DNA of 43,521 nucleotides. Source: Sedimenticola sp. (GTDB lineage: Bacteria > Pseudomonadota > Gammaproteobacteria > Chromatiales > Chromatiaceae). The stretch covers positions 1-43,521 of the forward strand of contig JALVEB010000021.1 in NCBI GenBank assembly GCA_027008705.1. Direction: 5' to 3'. The position numbers were made by a program, and so were the translations under genes. Every line of letters starts with the position of its first letter. Within the stretch, counting starts at the first letter, position 1. Shown here one piece after another: positions 1 through 8,541 of this stretch. The notes under the pieces are model-generated. The model did no database searches. It was not told the DNA's origin and worked only from the letters and a program-made list of their open reading frames with translations.

Positions 1-300
1 CTGGAGAAAGAAGCGAAGGCAAAGGCCAAGCGCGAACCGGCCGACTATGAACGGAAGCTTCAGGCCCGTGACCGGCGCCAGGGGAAGGCCAAGGGCAAGA
101 AACCCAAGCCACCGGATGACACCCCGCCACCGGACAAGCAGAGCCATCTCACCGACCCGGACTCGGCGCTGATGCGCAAGAACAAGGGTAGTGAGTACCG
201 CCAGAGCTACAACGCCCAGGCGGCGGTGAGCACCGATGGCAGCCAACTGGTGGTGGGCAACCGGATCAGTCAATCGGCCAGCGACCGCAATATGACCCCT
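1..300 (+). pseudogene. 3'-truncated transposase fragment, IS1182-like
   Basis: The frame is open from base 1 and reads about 99 codons of transposase-like protein. A basic, Lys-rich stretch is followed by a T/S-DPDS-x-LM-x-K motif and the words YNAQAAV and QLVVGNR, which I associate with the middle of IS1182-type DDE transposases. Similarity stops near base 297-300. Beyond that the same frame runs into the antisense of moaC and is no longer transposase. The 5' part of the gene lies outside the window and the catalytic C-terminal part is missing, so this is a decayed remnant that ends about 22 bases from the moaC stop. The family assignment is from memory of motifs, with moderate certainty. 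Confidence 0.6.
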
Positions 301-321
301 TCGGCCCAGTCCGACAGACTG

Positions 322-801
322 CTAGGGACGCACCCAGTGCCCCGATTTCCCGCCCAGCTTCTCGACCAACCGCACCTGGTCGATCGACATGCCGCGATCG
401 ACCGCCTTGCACATGTCGTAGATGGTCAGCAGCGCGACCTGGGTGGCGCACAGCGCTTCCATCTCTACCCCGGTCTGGCCGCTGGTCTCGGCGCGCGCGC
501 GGCAATGGACGCCGGGGTCCTCGTGATCCAGCGTGAAGTCGAGGCCGACATGGGTCAGCGCCAGCGGGTGGCACAGCGGCACCAGCTCGGCGGTGCGCTT
601 GCTGGCCATGATGCCGGCGATGCGCGCGATGCCGAGCACGTCGCCCTTCTTGTGTCCGCCGTGCTCGATCAGCGCCAGAGTCTCGGCGCGCATCCGGATC
701 CAACCCTCGGCGATGGCGACGCGCCGGGTGTGCGCCTTGGCGCCGACATCGACCATGTGCGCCTGGCCGGCGGCGTCGAAATGGGTCAGCTCGTCACTCA
801 T
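322..801 (-). CDS. moaC: cyclic pyranopterin monophosphate synthase MoaC
   Basis: MoaC converts 3',8-cyclo-dihydro-GTP, made by MoaA, into cyclic pyranopterin monophosphate in molybdenum cofactor synthesis. The 159-residue length is normal. Recognisable blocks are MVDVGAK near the N-terminus, [10 protein letters not shown] in the middle and [13 protein letters not shown] followed by [11 protein letters not shown] in the C-terminal half, which holds the active-site Lys and Asp region. The ATG overlaps the stop of the phosphoesterase gene upstream in an ATGA, so the two are probably translationally coupled. No other moa genes are in the window. The broken transposase lies just past the stop, so the 3' flank has been rearranged, but the protein itself looks intact. 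Confidence 0.95.
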   Translation of the reverse strand: MSDELTHFDAAGQAHMVDVGAKAHTRRVAIAEGWIRMRAETLALIEHGGHKKGDVLGIARIAGIMASKRTAELVPLCHPLALTHVGLDFTLDHEDPGVHCRARAETSGQTGVEMEALCATQVALLTIYDMCKAVDRGMSIDQVRLVEKLGGKSGHWVRP

Positions 802-1352
802 GAGCCGGCGCTGGCCTTGCGATCATTGTATTCGACCGCCTTCGAGACCTCGTGAACCTCGAAGTTCATATCGTCGAGATCGCCCAGCACCCAGGTCGCC
901 GGCGCGCTGCCGACGCCACCGATGGTGCCGGGGTTGACGATCCAGGTCTCGCCGCCGGCGACGTTGACGACCTTGTCGATCGCGACCTTGTGGCTGTGGC
1001 CGCAACAGACCAGGTCCCAGTCGCCGGTCGCGGCCATCGCGCGCGCATAGTGCGGGTAGTGGACGACGAAGATCCGCCGCCGGCCGAGGACGATACCGGC
1101 GTCCATGCCATGGTACTCGACCACGCTGTCGCGACGCGCCGAGACCTGGGTCATGGCGAACAGATCGCCGGAGTTGTTGCCATGGATCACATGCACCGGC
1201 AAGCCGTGATGGTTCAGGCAGCGCAACGTGCTCGGTGCGACCACGTCGCCACAGTGGATCACCGCCTCGGCGCCGAGCGCCTTGGCGTCGGCAACCGCCG
1301 CGTCGATCAGGCGGATGTGGTCATGGCTGTCCGAGAGGATGCAGATCTTCAT
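798..1352 (-). CDS. YfcE/MJ0936-type metallophosphoesterase
   Basis: A 184-residue calcineurin-like phosphodiesterase. The metal-binding motifs appear in order: SDSHDH at residues 7-12, HCGDVV, GNNSGD, a single H in VVHYPH, and CGHSHK near the C-terminus. Family members hydrolyse phosphodiester bonds with two divalent metals; the natural substrate is usually unknown and cannot be read here. I chose the ATG at 1352 because the D-x-H motif follows it at the usual distance. The frame stays open upstream, but only into ppa sequence. That ATG shares one base with the ppa stop (TGATG), and the end overlaps moaC by four bases, so ppa, this gene and moaC form one overlapping unit. Confidence 0.85.
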   Translation of the reverse strand: MKICILSDSHDHIRLIDAAVADAKALGAEAVIHCGDVVAPSTLRCLNHHGLPVHVIHGNNSGDLFAMTQVSARRDSVVEYHGMDAGIVLGRRRIFVVHYPHYARAMAATGDWDLVCCGHSHKVAIDKVVNVAGGETWIVNPGTIGGVGSAPATWVLGDLDDMNFEVHEVSKAVEYNDRKASAGS

Positions 1353-1900
1353 CAGAAGGCGGGCTTCTCGGGGGCTTCCTGAAACATGCGCACGCTGTTG
1401 AGGATCTCCTCGCGCGCCGCGTCGGCTCCCAGCCAGCCCTCGACCCGCACCCATTTGCCTTCGTCAAGGTCTTTGTAGTGCTCGAAGAAATGGGCGATCT
1501 GCGCGAGCAGACCGGCGGGCAGGTCATCCGGCCCCTGGGCGTCGGCCCACTGTTTGCAGATGTCGCTGGCCGGCACCGCGAGGATCTTGGCGTCATCGCC
1601 GGATTCGTCGGTCATCTTCAGCATCGCGACCGGACGGCAGCGGATCACCGAGCCGCTGAGCAGCGGGATCGGGGTGACCACCAGCACATCGGCCGGATCG
1701 CCGTCATCGGAAAGGGTGTGCGGGATGTAACCATAGTTGCACGGATAGTGCATCGCGGTGGACATGAAGCGGTCGACGAACATCGCTCCGCTGCCTTTGT
1801 CGACCTCGTACTTCACCGGGTCGGAATGCGCCGGGATCTCGATGATGACGTTGACCTCGTTGGGCAGGTCGCTGCCGGAGCTTACCTTGTTCAGACTCAT
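1352..1900 (-). CDS. ppa: inorganic pyrophosphatase, family I
   Basis: This soluble cytosolic enzyme hydrolyses pyrophosphate to phosphate and so pulls biosynthetic reactions forward. The 182 residues match the family I hexameric enzymes. Visible features are [15 protein letters not shown], the [12 protein letters not shown] block and the metal-binding signature DGDPADVLV. The C-terminal [16 protein letters not shown] segment is also typical. The gene is first in an overlapping set with the phosphoesterase and moaC. A perfect TATAAT hexamer lies 74-79 bases upstream of the start codon. The ATG at 1900 is preceded by AAGGAACACCCC, a usable ribosome binding site. Confidence 0.96.
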   Translation of the reverse strand: MSLNKVSSGSDLPNEVNVIIEIPAHSDPVKYEVDKGSGAMFVDRFMSTAMHYPCNYGYIPHTLSDDGDPADVLVVTPIPLLSGSVIRCRPVAMLKMTDESGDDAKILAVPASDICKQWADAQGPDDLPAGLLAQIAHFFEHYKDLDEGKWVRVEGWLGADAAREEILNSVRMFQEAPEKPAF

Positions 1901-1973
1901 GGGGTGTTCCTTGCGCCGCCGCCGGGCGGATTTATGACGGGATAAAATCGTTTATTGATTGCGGCAGCGGCGC

Positions 1974-1979
1974 ATTATA
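1974..1979 (-). promoter_or_regulatory. candidate -10 element for ppa
   Basis: The minus strand reads TATAAT here, a perfect sigma-70 -10 hexamer, 74 bases before the ppa ATG in the only gap upstream of the gene. No good -35 hexamer is seen 16-18 bases further upstream, so the assignment rests on the -10 alone. Confidence 0.45.
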
Positions 1980-1998
1980 GCGGATTCCCACCACAGCT

Positions 1999-3309
1999 TC
2001 ATTTCACGCCGGGAATATGGTTCGTTAACACCAAGTCGTCAGCGGTATTGTATCGGCCATCCGCGCCGGCGGAGCGGAAGGAATAGGCCTGCCCATGGGT
2101 CTCGAAACGGATCGGGCGACGCCAGGCATCCCGCCAGGTGGAATCCGGAACCTCCAGATCCTTCGACAGCCGTTTCGGGTCGAGCAACCCGGCACTCGTG
2201 ACGCTATGCCGAATCAGCCAGACCCGGGTGCCGATCGCCAGGCTTTCGAGCCGTGTCATGGTTTCGCGCTGTTCGGGGGTGAGCTTGTCTTCATGGAGGT
2301 CGGAGCGGCGGTGAGATCGGCCGGAAACGGATTCGATCGCGCCACTCCGGCTCCTCGCCAGGTGCTGACCGATCGCGGCGAGCCGTGGCGACAGCAGACT
2401 GGAGAGGCCCGTCATCACGAGGAGGCTGGCGAGGATGCCGAGCACCACCGCCGCGCCGCTGACGCCACCGGCATCGGCCGCGCGATCGAGCGCGTCGTCG
2501 CCACGATAGCGTTGCGCGATCAGGCCGAGGCGCCGCATGGCATAGCGATAGTACAGGTAGTTCGCGGTCAACGGCCAAACCAGCCACAAGGCGAGATCCA
2601 GCAACGACAGCGCGCCAACCAGCCAGGGACTGGGCGCATAACCGTGGCTCATCATCACGACGAGCCCAAAACCGAAGCCGAATGGCAGCAGAAAGGTCGC
2701 GAGCCACATCAACAGCGCCCAGACCCACAGCTTGCGGTATAACGCCCACAGATAGGGCGCGAAGGTCGCCGGCCAGTGCCAGGTCGGCGCGAATTTGCCG
2801 CCAAGACGGGAAAAACGCTGAAACTTCGGAAGATATCGCTCGACGTTCACGGCAAGGAACTCCGGCAGCAGATCCTCGGGCGTGTACTGGCGCCGTTGAT
2901 CGCTGTGCTCATCGTCCGGCGGCGGCATGACCTTGTCGAAGACCACCCCACAGCGTTCGCACGTCTCGCCGCCCAGCTGTTCGTGACCGCATTTCGGACA
3001 ACTCTTCGCCGCACTCGACGACGCCGGGGTGTCTTCGATCGGCTCCAAGGTGAGTTCCGGCAGGGTCGTCGCCGCAACCGCCGGAATCGCCTCGACACGC
3101 GCGCCCACCCCGATATGTTGCAGTTTTCTCTGAATCCTCTCGGCCTTTTCCAGCGGCAGCTCCCGCTTCAACGGGCGCGGCTTGCCATCGAGCATGCCGG
3201 CGGCCTGGTGAATCTGAATCCGAAACAGCTCGGCCAACCGCCGCACGGCTTCTTCATGATCCGCACCGGGCAATACCTGCCCGCTGAGTACGATTCGATA
3301 GCCTGACAC
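1999..3309 (-). CDS. zinc-ribbon membrane protein with DUF2628-like region and GspG-like tail
   Basis: A 436-residue protein of unknown function. Residues 1-75 form a small domain (YRIVLSG, EKAERIQRKLQ) of a type often found ahead of zinc ribbons. C104-C107 and C117-C120 form a CxxC-CxxC zinc ribbon. Residues 170-195 (KFAPTWHWPATFAPYLWALY) resemble DUF2628 membrane proteins. Hydrophobic segments follow near 193-222, 229-252 and 284-310. The last 45 residues (SAGADGRYNTADDLV) resemble the calcium-loop tail of type II secretion pseudopilins. I chose the GTG at 3309 because AAGGGGAGCGAG stands directly in front of it; the longer open frame upstream is a shadow of the NfeD gene. It follows the stomatin and NfeD genes on the same strand, 77 bases after the latter. 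Confidence 0.75.
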   Translation of the reverse strand: MSGYRIVLSGQVLPGADHEEAVRRLAELFRIQIHQAAGMLDGKPRPLKRELPLEKAERIQRKLQHIGVGARVEAIPAVAATTLPELTLEPIEDTPASSSAAKSCPKCGHEQLGGETCERCGVVFDKVMPPPDDEHSDQRRQYTPEDLLPEFLAVNVERYLPKFQRFSRLGGKFAPTWHWPATFAPYLWALYRKLWVWALLMWLATFLLPFGFGFGLVVMMSHGYAPSPWLVGALSLLDLALWLVWPLTANYLYYRYAMRRLGLIAQRYRGDDALDRAADAGGVSGAAVVLGILASLLVMTGLSSLLSPRLAAIGQHLARSRSGAIESVSGRSHRRSDLHEDKLTPEQRETMTRLESLAIGTRVWLIRHSVTSAGLLDPKRLSKDLEVPDSTWRDAWRRPIRFETHGQAYSFRSAGADGRYNTADDLVLTNHIPGVK

Positions 3310-3386
3310 CTCGCTCCCCTTGTGATTCGTCAGCTGTCTTCCCCACCGCGGGAGAACCGGTCCATCGGATCCCGTTCGATCCCTGC

Positions 3387-3851
3387 CTATTCGGCCGCCT
3401 TCGCCGGCGCGACCTGCAAGACCACGCCATCGGCGCCCACCACCTCGACGCGCGTGCCCGCCGGACAATCCGGCCCCTCGATGCGCCACAGGCTGTCGTC
3501 CACTTGAAGACGCCCAAAGCCGTCGACGATGGGTTCCTCGAGCACGAAGGAACGCCCGACATACTGTTCGGCGCGCCGGTTCAGTTTCGGGCCATTGCCG
3601 TCGTCCGCTCCGGCCGGCGCCCAGCGCAGATAGAGGTGCCAGGCCGCCACACTGAGCAACGAGATCGCCGCGAACCAGGCAAACTGGTAATACCAGGAGA
3701 GCTCCGGCCGCCACCAGACCAACAGGCCGACCAGCCCGGCGGCGACCGCCATCCAAAGGAAAAAGACACCGGAAAGCAGCATCTCCATGATCAGGAAGAC
3801 GATCGCCAGGGACCACCAGTGCCAGTAGTCCATCGCTTGAATCCATTCCAT
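3387..3851 (-). CDS. NfeD-like membrane protein
   Basis: A 154-residue short NfeD protein of the YbbK type. The N-terminal half is membrane segments (about residues 10-75), including WWSLAIVFLIMEML at the start. The C-terminal half, from about residue 90, is the small soluble OB-fold domain, with VGRSFVLEEPIVDG-type and VDDSLWRIEGPDCPAGTRVEV sequence. Family members associate with stomatin-like proteins in membrane microdomains, and here the start codon directly abuts the stop of such a gene. The pairing is therefore the standard one. The precise cellular role is not established. Confidence 0.88.
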   Translation of the reverse strand: MEWIQAMDYWHWWSLAIVFLIMEMLLSGVFFLWMAVAAGLVGLLVWWRPELSWYYQFAWFAAISLLSVAAWHLYLRWAPAGADDGNGPKLNRRAEQYVGRSFVLEEPIVDGFGRLQVDDSLWRIEGPDCPAGTRVEVVGADGVVLQVAPAKAAE

Positions 3852-4766
3852 TCAGCTTTCCTTCTTCATTGCGTCGCGCGCCAGTTCGCCGATGCCGGCG
3901 AGCGAGCCGATCAGGCTGGAGGCCTCGAGCGGCATCAAGATGACCTTCTGGTTCTCGGCGCTGGCGATGTCGCGCAGCGCCTCGGTGTATTTCTGGGCGA
4001 CGAAGTAGTTCACCGCATTGACATCGCCCTCGGCGATCGCGCGCGAAACCATCGCGGTGGCGCGCGCCTCGGCCTGGGCCAGACGCTCGCGCGCCTCGGC
4101 CTCGCGAAACGCCGCCTCCTTCTCGCCATCGGCCTCGAGAATCGCGGATTGCTTCAGCCCCTCGGCTTCGAGGATCGCCGCCTGCCGCCGACCCTCGGCC
4201 TCGAGGATGGTCGCGCGCTTGTCACGCTCGGCCTTCATCTGACGCGCCATCGCATCGACCAGATCCTTCGGCGGCGTGATGTCCTTGATCTCGATGCGCG
4301 TGACCTTGACGCCCCATGGCGTGGTCGCCTCGTCCACCACCGTCAGCAACTGCTGATTGATCGCGTCGCGCTTCGACAACAGCTCGTCGAGATCCATCGA
4401 CCCCATCACGGTGCGGATGTTGGTCATCGTCAGATTCAGGATGGCGTGGGTCAGGTTATTGACCTCGTACGCCGCGCGCGCGGCCTCGACGACCTGGAAG
4501 AACACCACGCCGTCCACCGTCACCATCGCGTTGTCGCGCGTGATGACCTCCTGCGACGGCACATCGAGTACCTGTTCCATCATATTCAGGCGCGCGCCGA
4601 TGCGGTCCATCAGCGGCACGATGAAATTCAGGCCGGGGTGCAAGGTCCGTACATAGCGTCCGAAGCGCTCGACGGTGAACTCCTTCCCCTGCGGCACCGG
4701 CTTGATCGCCAGCACCAGCACGACGATCGCCAACACCAGGAAAACGATGATAAAGGAAAGGGGCAT
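3852..4766 (-). CDS. stomatin/prohibitin-family membrane protein (QmcA-like)
   Basis: A 304-residue SPFH protein. One N-terminal membrane helix (residues 1-20, [17 protein letters not shown]) is followed by the band-7 domain ([16 protein letters not shown], then [14 protein letters not shown]) and a long helical repeat of the form ILEAEGxxxxAILEAEG at about residues 185-225, the oligomerising coiled coil. Such proteins form membrane rings with NfeD partners and sometimes bind the FtsH protease. The ATG at 4766 has GGAGG eight bases upstream and puts the membrane helix at residue 1. The open frame upstream lacks that logic. It is the first gene of the stomatin, NfeD and zinc-ribbon group. Confidence 0.9.
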   Translation of the reverse strand: MPLSFIIVFLVLAIVVLVLAIKPVPQGKEFTVERFGRYVRTLHPGLNFIVPLMDRIGARLNMMEQVLDVPSQEVITRDNAMVTVDGVVFFQVVEAARAAYEVNNLTHAILNLTMTNIRTVMGSMDLDELLSKRDAINQQLLTVVDEATTPWGVKVTRIEIKDITPPKDLVDAMARQMKAERDKRATILEAEGRRQAAILEAEGLKQSAILEADGEKEAAFREAEARERLAQAEARATAMVSRAIAEGDVNAVNYFVAQKYTEALRDIASAENQKVILMPLEASSLIGSLAGIGELARDAMKKES

Positions 4767-4798
4767 CGATACGACCTCCAATGCGAAACTTGGAGCCG

Positions 4799-4804
4799 AG
4801 TATA
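4799..4804 (-). promoter_or_regulatory. candidate -10 element for the stomatin-NfeD operon
   Basis: The minus strand reads TATACT, a five-of-six match to the -10 consensus, 33 bases before the stomatin ATG. No convincing -35 hexamer is seen, so it is only a candidate. The rest of the 216-base divergent gap (4767-4982) shows nothing else I can name. Confidence 0.35.
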
Positions 4805-4982
4805 GCCGAGTCGACGCGAAAAACGCAGACGGCAATATTGAAGTGGAGGCCGCCACCTAAATAATCATGGAATTCCCAGAGCACGGAAAAAGCCCGGTGG
4901 CGGAGGATCCGGCTTGGGAGTAACCTACCCCGGCGGGAATCGATGGCGATTCCGCAATTCGACGATCCGCCAGGTCTCCGCG

Positions 4983-5720
4983 ATGGACTCAGCCCCACGA
5001 ACCCCACCCAAATCCCTGTTGCGCAAGGTCGGCCGCGCCATCGCCGATTACCGCATGATCCGCGACGGCGACCGCGTTTTGCTCGGCGTCTCCGGCGGCA
5101 AGGACTCGCTGTCGCTGTTGCAGGTGCTGCTGCATCTGCAACGTCATGCGCCGGTGCGCTTCGAGCTCGGCGTCTTGACCGTCGACCCGGAGGTGGAAGG
5201 CTTTGAGCCGGCCGGCCTGAGCGATTGGTTCGAACGGCTCGGCGTGCGCTGGCACTACGAACGCCAGCCGATCATGCAACAGGCGCGCAGCCACATGCGC
5301 GGCGACTCCTTCTGCAGCTACTGTTCGCGGATGAAGCGCGGCATCATGTACAACTGCTGTCGCGCTCATGGCTACAATGTGCTGGCGCTCGCGCAACACC
5401 TGGACGACTTCGCCGAGAGCTTCCTGATGTCGGCCTTTCGCGGCGGCCAGTTGCGCACGATGAAGGCCCACTATGTCAACGACGCCGGCGATCTGCGCAT
5501 CATCCGCCCGCTGGTCTACGCGCGCGAGAGTCAGACCGCCGCGTTCGCCCGGGACGCCGAGCTGCCGGTGGTGCCCGACAGCTGCCCGGCCTGTTTCTCG
5601 GCGCCGACCGAGCGCGAACGCATGCGCCAGCTGCTGCTCGCCGAGGAACGCCACAATCCACAGCTGTTCGCCAGCCTGCTGCGGGCGATGCGGCCATTGA
5701 TTGACGAAACACCGCCTTAA
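4983..5720 (+). CDS. TtcA-like PP-loop tRNA thiolation protein
   Basis: A 245-residue PP-loop ATPase. SGGKDS at residues 37-42 binds ATP. C111-xx-C114 (CSYCSRMKRG) and C201 (DSCPAC) match the three cysteines that hold an Fe-S cluster in TtcA, which makes 2-thiocytidine 32 in tRNA. HLDDFAESFL and IRPLVYARE are further TtcA-type blocks. It is shorter and more divergent than E. coli TtcA (about 311 residues), so it may be a paralogue with another tRNA target. I took ATG 4983. A TTG at 4914 in the same frame has GGAGG seven bases before it and is an alternative start adding 23 residues. Transcribed divergently from the stomatin gene. Confidence 0.8.
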   Translation: MDSAPRTPPKSLLRKVGRAIADYRMIRDGDRVLLGVSGGKDSLSLLQVLLHLQRHAPVRFELGVLTVDPEVEGFEPAGLSDWFERLGVRWHYERQPIMQQARSHMRGDSFCSYCSRMKRGIMYNCCRAHGYNVLALAQHLDDFAESFLMSAFRGGQLRTMKAHYVNDAGDLRIIRPLVYARESQTAAFARDAELPVVPDSCPACFSAPTERERMRQLLLAEERHNPQLFASLLRAMRPLIDETPP

Positions 5721-5723
5721 TCC

Positions 5724-5782
5724 TTGTCGCTCATCCATTTTCGGCTGTTGCGACCGCCCCTCACCCGTGGGCGGCGAGTATA
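5724..5782. repeat. R2 intergenic palindromic repeat, copy A
   Basis: Contains TGTCGCTCAT, TTCGGC, TTGCGACCGC, CACCCGTGGGCG and a terminal GCGAGTATA. The same words in the same order occur at 16426-16475, and shorter matches at 15284 and 35119. The right end is nearly the reverse complement of the TATACTCGTCGC start seen in other copies, so this copy spans both arms. It fills most of the gap between the TtcA-like gene and pip. Confidence 0.65.
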
Positions 5783-5792
5783 GACTGGGGAT

Positions 5793-5851
5793 CATGGAGG
5801 ACAACCCGCCCACTGGTTCCCTCGCTTACGGGTTGGTAGACTCCCTCCATG
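5793..5851 (+). promoter_or_regulatory. long inverted repeat enclosing the pip start codon
   Basis: CATGGAGG (5793-5800) plus CAACCCG (5802-5808) can pair with CGGGTTG (5829-5835) plus CCTCCATG (5844-5851). The second arm contains the pip ATG. No Shine-Dalgarno sequence precedes that ATG; the only GGAGG is in the opposite arm. If transcribed, the start codon would sit in a 15-base-pair interrupted stem. Whether it regulates translation is inference. Confidence 0.5.
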
Positions 5852-6799
5852 CGTACCCTCTATCCTGAATTGTTCCCCTACCGCGCCACACACCTCGCCG
5901 TGGACGACATCCATCGCCTCTATATCGAGGAATCCGGTCGCCACGATGGCCAGCCGGTGCTGTTTCTGCACGGCGGGCCGGGGGGCGGCACCGAATCCTG
6001 GCATCGACGCTTCTTCGATCCCGGGCGCTACCGCATCGTGCTCTTCGATCAGCGCGGCTGCGGGCGCAGCTCGCCCCACGCCGAACTGCGCAACAACACC
6101 ACCCAGGAGCTGATCGCGGACATCGAGAAAATCCGCCGTCATCTCGGCATCGAGCGCTGGCTGGTGTTCGGCGGCTCCTGGGGCTCGACGCTGGCGCTGG
6201 CTTATGCCGAGGCCCATCCCGAGGCGGTGCGGGGACTGATCTTGCGCGGCATCTTCCTGTGCCGTGACGAGGAGATCCGTTGGTTTTACCAACGTGGGGC
6301 CGACCGCGTTTTTCCCGATTACTGGAAGGATTTTCTGCATCCGCTGCCGCCAGAGCACCGCGATGACCCACTCCCGGCCTATTACGAGCTGCTGACCGGT
6401 AACGATGAAATCCGGCGCATGGCCGCGGCCAAGGCCTGGTCGACCTGGGAGGGACGCACCGCGACCTTGCTGCCGAACGACGGCGTGGTCGAGCACTTCG
6501 CGCGCCCGCATATCGCCCTGGCGATGGCGCGCATCGAGGCGCATTACTTTGTCCACCATGCCTTTCTCGAACCGAACCAGCTGCTCGATCAGGCGCATCG
6601 CCTGGCCGGCATCCCCGGCATCATCGTGCAAGGACGCTATGACATGATCTGCCCGATGATCTCGGCCTGGGAGCTGCACCGCGCGTGGCCGGACAGCGAG
6701 CTCGAGATCGTCGCCGACGCCGGTCATTCCGCCGGCGAACCGGGCATCATTGATGCCCTGGTGCGCGCCACCGACGCCTTTGCCGGCCGACGCGCGTGA
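5849..6799 (+). CDS. pip: proline iminopeptidase
   Basis: A 316-residue alpha/beta hydrolase of peptidase family S33 that releases N-terminal proline from peptides in the cytoplasm. HGGPGGG is the oxyanion-hole motif, GGSWGST holds the catalytic Ser, GRYDMICP the Asp and AGHS the His. DQRGCGRS and the ENNTT-like RNNTTQELIADIE stretch are also typical. The start MRTLYPE is the family's usual N-terminus. The gene overlaps dtd by a GTGA at its end. It lacks a visible ribosome binding site and its ATG lies in an inverted repeat. Confidence 0.93.
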   Translation: MRTLYPELFPYRATHLAVDDIHRLYIEESGRHDGQPVLFLHGGPGGGTESWHRRFFDPGRYRIVLFDQRGCGRSSPHAELRNNTTQELIADIEKIRRHLGIERWLVFGGSWGSTLALAYAEAHPEAVRGLILRGIFLCRDEEIRWFYQRGADRVFPDYWKDFLHPLPPEHRDDPLPAYYELLTGNDEIRRMAAAKAWSTWEGRTATLLPNDGVVEHFARPHIALAMARIEAHYFVHHAFLEPNQLLDQAHRLAGIPGIIVQGRYDMICPMISAWELHRAWPDSELEIVADAGHSAGEPGIIDALVRATDAFAGRRA

Positions 6800-7233
6800 T
6801 CGGGCTGCTGCAACGGGTCGATGAGGCCGCGGTCACTGTCGCTGGCGAGTGCGTCGGCGCGATCGGGCGCGGCCTGCTGGTACTGGTCGGAGTACAGAGG
6901 CACGACGACGAGACACGCGCCGAACGCCTTCTCGAACGCCTGCTCGAATACCGTGTCTTCGCCGATGCCGACGGCCGCATGAACCGTTCGCTGCGCGATT
7001 GCGGCGGCGGTCTGCTGCTGATACCGCAGTTCACGCTGGCCGCCGACACCCGCAAGGGCCGGCGGCCCAGCTTTTCGAGCGCGGCGCCGCCGGAGCAGGG
7101 GCGGCGGTTGTTCAACGCCCTGCTGGCGCGCGCCCACGCCGTTCACCAGCCGGTCGCGTCCGGGGTATTCGGCGCCGATATGCGCGTCTCGCTGGTCAAC
7201 GATGGACCGGTGACCTTCTGGCTGGAAAGCTGA
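6796..7233 (+). CDS. dtd: D-aminoacyl-tRNA deacylase
   Basis: DTD removes D-amino acids, and glycine mischarged on tRNA-Ala, by hydrolysing the aminoacyl ester. The 145-residue length is standard. The cross-subunit proofreading motif is present as [12 protein letters not shown] at the C-terminus, and the start [14 protein letters not shown] is typical. The usual SQFTL motif reads PQFTL here (residues about 76-80), a Ser to Pro difference that I cannot weigh without an alignment. It begins at a GTG that overlaps the pip stop (GTGA), so translation is probably coupled. The gap to hisB is 73 bases and holds a likely his promoter. Confidence 0.93.
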   Translation: MIGLLQRVDEAAVTVAGECVGAIGRGLLVLVGVQRHDDETRAERLLERLLEYRVFADADGRMNRSLRDCGGGLLLIPQFTLAADTRKGRRPSFSSAAPPEQGRRLFNALLARAHAVHQPVASGVFGADMRVSLVNDGPVTFWLES

Positions 7234-7271
7234 GGCGACATTTTTCTTCTGCGACACGCCGCGTTTTCGGC

Positions 7272-7277
7272 TAGAAT
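7272..7277 (+). promoter_or_regulatory. candidate -10 element for the his-tat operon
   Basis: TAGAAT, five of six matches to the -10 consensus, lies 30 bases before the hisB ATG in the only gap of the region. Seventeen bases upstream stands CTGCGA, a weak -35. No leader peptide with a run of His codons is visible, so attenuation of the classical enteric type is not supported. Confidence 0.4.
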
Positions 7278-7306
7278 CCGCTCTTTTCACAGCTTGGGAA
7301 CAAGCC

Positions 7307-7897
7307 ATGGCGCGCACCGCCCGCATCCAGCGCGATACCCGCGAGACCCGCATTGCGGTCGAGTTGAATCTCGATGGCAACGGTCGTGGCGATTACCAGA
7401 CCGGGGTGCCTTTCCTCGACCACATGCTCGACCAGGTCAGCACCCACGGGCTGGTCGATCTCCGCATCCAGGCCGATGGCGATCTCCACATCGACGACCA
7501 TCACACCGTCGAGGATATCGGCATCACCCTCGGCCAGGCCTTTGCCGAGGCGCTTGGCGAGAAGCGCGGGATCCGGCGCTACGGTCACGCCTATGTGCCG
7601 CTCGACGAGGCCTTGTCGCGCGTCGTGATCGATTTCTCCGGACGCCCCGGGCTGGAGTTTCACGTGGATTTCCGGCGCGGCATGATCGGCGCCTTCGACG
7701 TCGATCTGTTTCACGAGTTCTTCCAGGGCTTTGTCAATCACGCCCGCGCGACCCTGCACATCGACGGCCTGCGCGGGCGCAACGCGCACCACCAGGCCGA
7801 GACGGTGTTCAAGGCTTTCGGTCGCGCGCTGCGCATGGCGATCGAGCCCGACCCGCGACTCGGCGACACCATTCCGTCGTCCAAAGGCAGCTTGTGA
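7307..7897 (+). CDS. hisB: imidazoleglycerol-phosphate dehydratase
   Basis: HisB removes water from imidazole glycerol phosphate to give imidazole acetol phosphate, step six of histidine synthesis. At 196 residues it is the stand-alone dehydratase, not the enteric HisB that is fused to a phosphatase. Metal-binding motifs are [19 protein letters not shown] and [24 protein letters not shown] is the usual C-terminus. It is the first of five his genes, seven bases before hisH. The start follows a plausible ribosome binding site (TTGGGAACAAGCC). Confidence 0.97.
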   Translation: MARTARIQRDTRETRIAVELNLDGNGRGDYQTGVPFLDHMLDQVSTHGLVDLRIQADGDLHIDDHHTVEDIGITLGQAFAEALGEKRGIRRYGHAYVPLDEALSRVVIDFSGRPGLEFHVDFRRGMIGAFDVDLFHEFFQGFVNHARATLHIDGLRGRNAHHQAETVFKAFGRALRMAIEPDPRLGDTIPSSKGSL

Positions 7898-7904
7898 GGT
7901 CTTG

Positions 7905-8540
7905 ATGCGCACGATAGCCGTGGTCGATTACAGCATGGGCAACCTGCGCTCGGTATCCAAGGCGATCGAGCACGTCGCCGATGCGGTGCGCGTGGTGGTC
8001 ACCGATGACGCCGATACCATTGCCAACGCCGAGCGCGTGGTGTTTCCCGGCCAGGGCGCGGCGCGCGATTGCATGGCCGCGATCGAGCGCCACGGCTTGC
8101 GCGAGGTCGTTCTCGATGCCGCGCGCAACAAGCCGTTTTTGGGGATCTGCATGGGCCTTCAGGTGCTGCTGCGCCACAGCGAGGAGAACGGCGGCACCCC
8201 GCTCCTCGGGCTGTTTCCCGGCGAGGTGCGACGTTTCCCCAGCGGCATGCAAGCGAACGGCCAACGGCTGAAGATCCCGCACATGGGCTGGAGCCGGGTC
8301 GAGCGCCGCGGCGAACACCCCTTGTGGCGCGACATCGCCGACGGCGAGCGCTTCTACTTCGTGCACAGCTACCATGTCGATCCGGAAGACCCGGCGCTGA
8401 GCGCGGCCACCACCGATTACGGCATCCGCTTCACCAGCGCAATCGCGCGCGACAACCTGTTCGCGGTGCAATTCCACCCGGAGAAGAGCGCGGATGCCGG
8501 CCTGACCCTGTTACGCAACTTCGTTCAATGGAATCCCTGA
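7905..8540 (+). CDS. hisH: imidazole glycerol phosphate synthase subunit HisH
   Basis: The glutaminase subunit of IGP synthase; it supplies ammonia to HisF. The 211-residue class I amidotransferase shows the nucleophile elbow GICMGLQ with its catalytic Cys, and the His-Glu pair in QFHPEKS near the C-terminus. The start [16 protein letters not shown] is typical. ATG 7905 follows TGAGGT. The frame is open further upstream only through hisB in another reading. One base separates its stop from the hisA start, consistent with coupled synthesis of the pathway. Confidence 0.97.
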   Translation: MRTIAVVDYSMGNLRSVSKAIEHVADAVRVVVTDDADTIANAERVVFPGQGAARDCMAAIERHGLREVVLDAARNKPFLGICMGLQVLLRHSEENGGTPLLGLFPGEVRRFPSGMQANGQRLKIPHMGWSRVERRGEHPLWRDIADGERFYFVHSYHVDPEDPALSAATTDYGIRFTSAIARDNLFAVQFHPEKSADAGLTLLRNFVQWNP

Positions 8541-8541
8541 G

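Noticed and set aside
172-855. 227-codon plus-strand open frame
   Set aside because: Its first 42 codons are the transposase tail; the rest is the antisense of moaC and of the phosphoesterase end, with no family-like sequence.
3310-3846. Upstream extension of the zinc-ribbon protein
   Set aside because: This part is a shifted-frame shadow of the NfeD gene; the GTG at 3309 has its own ribosome binding site.
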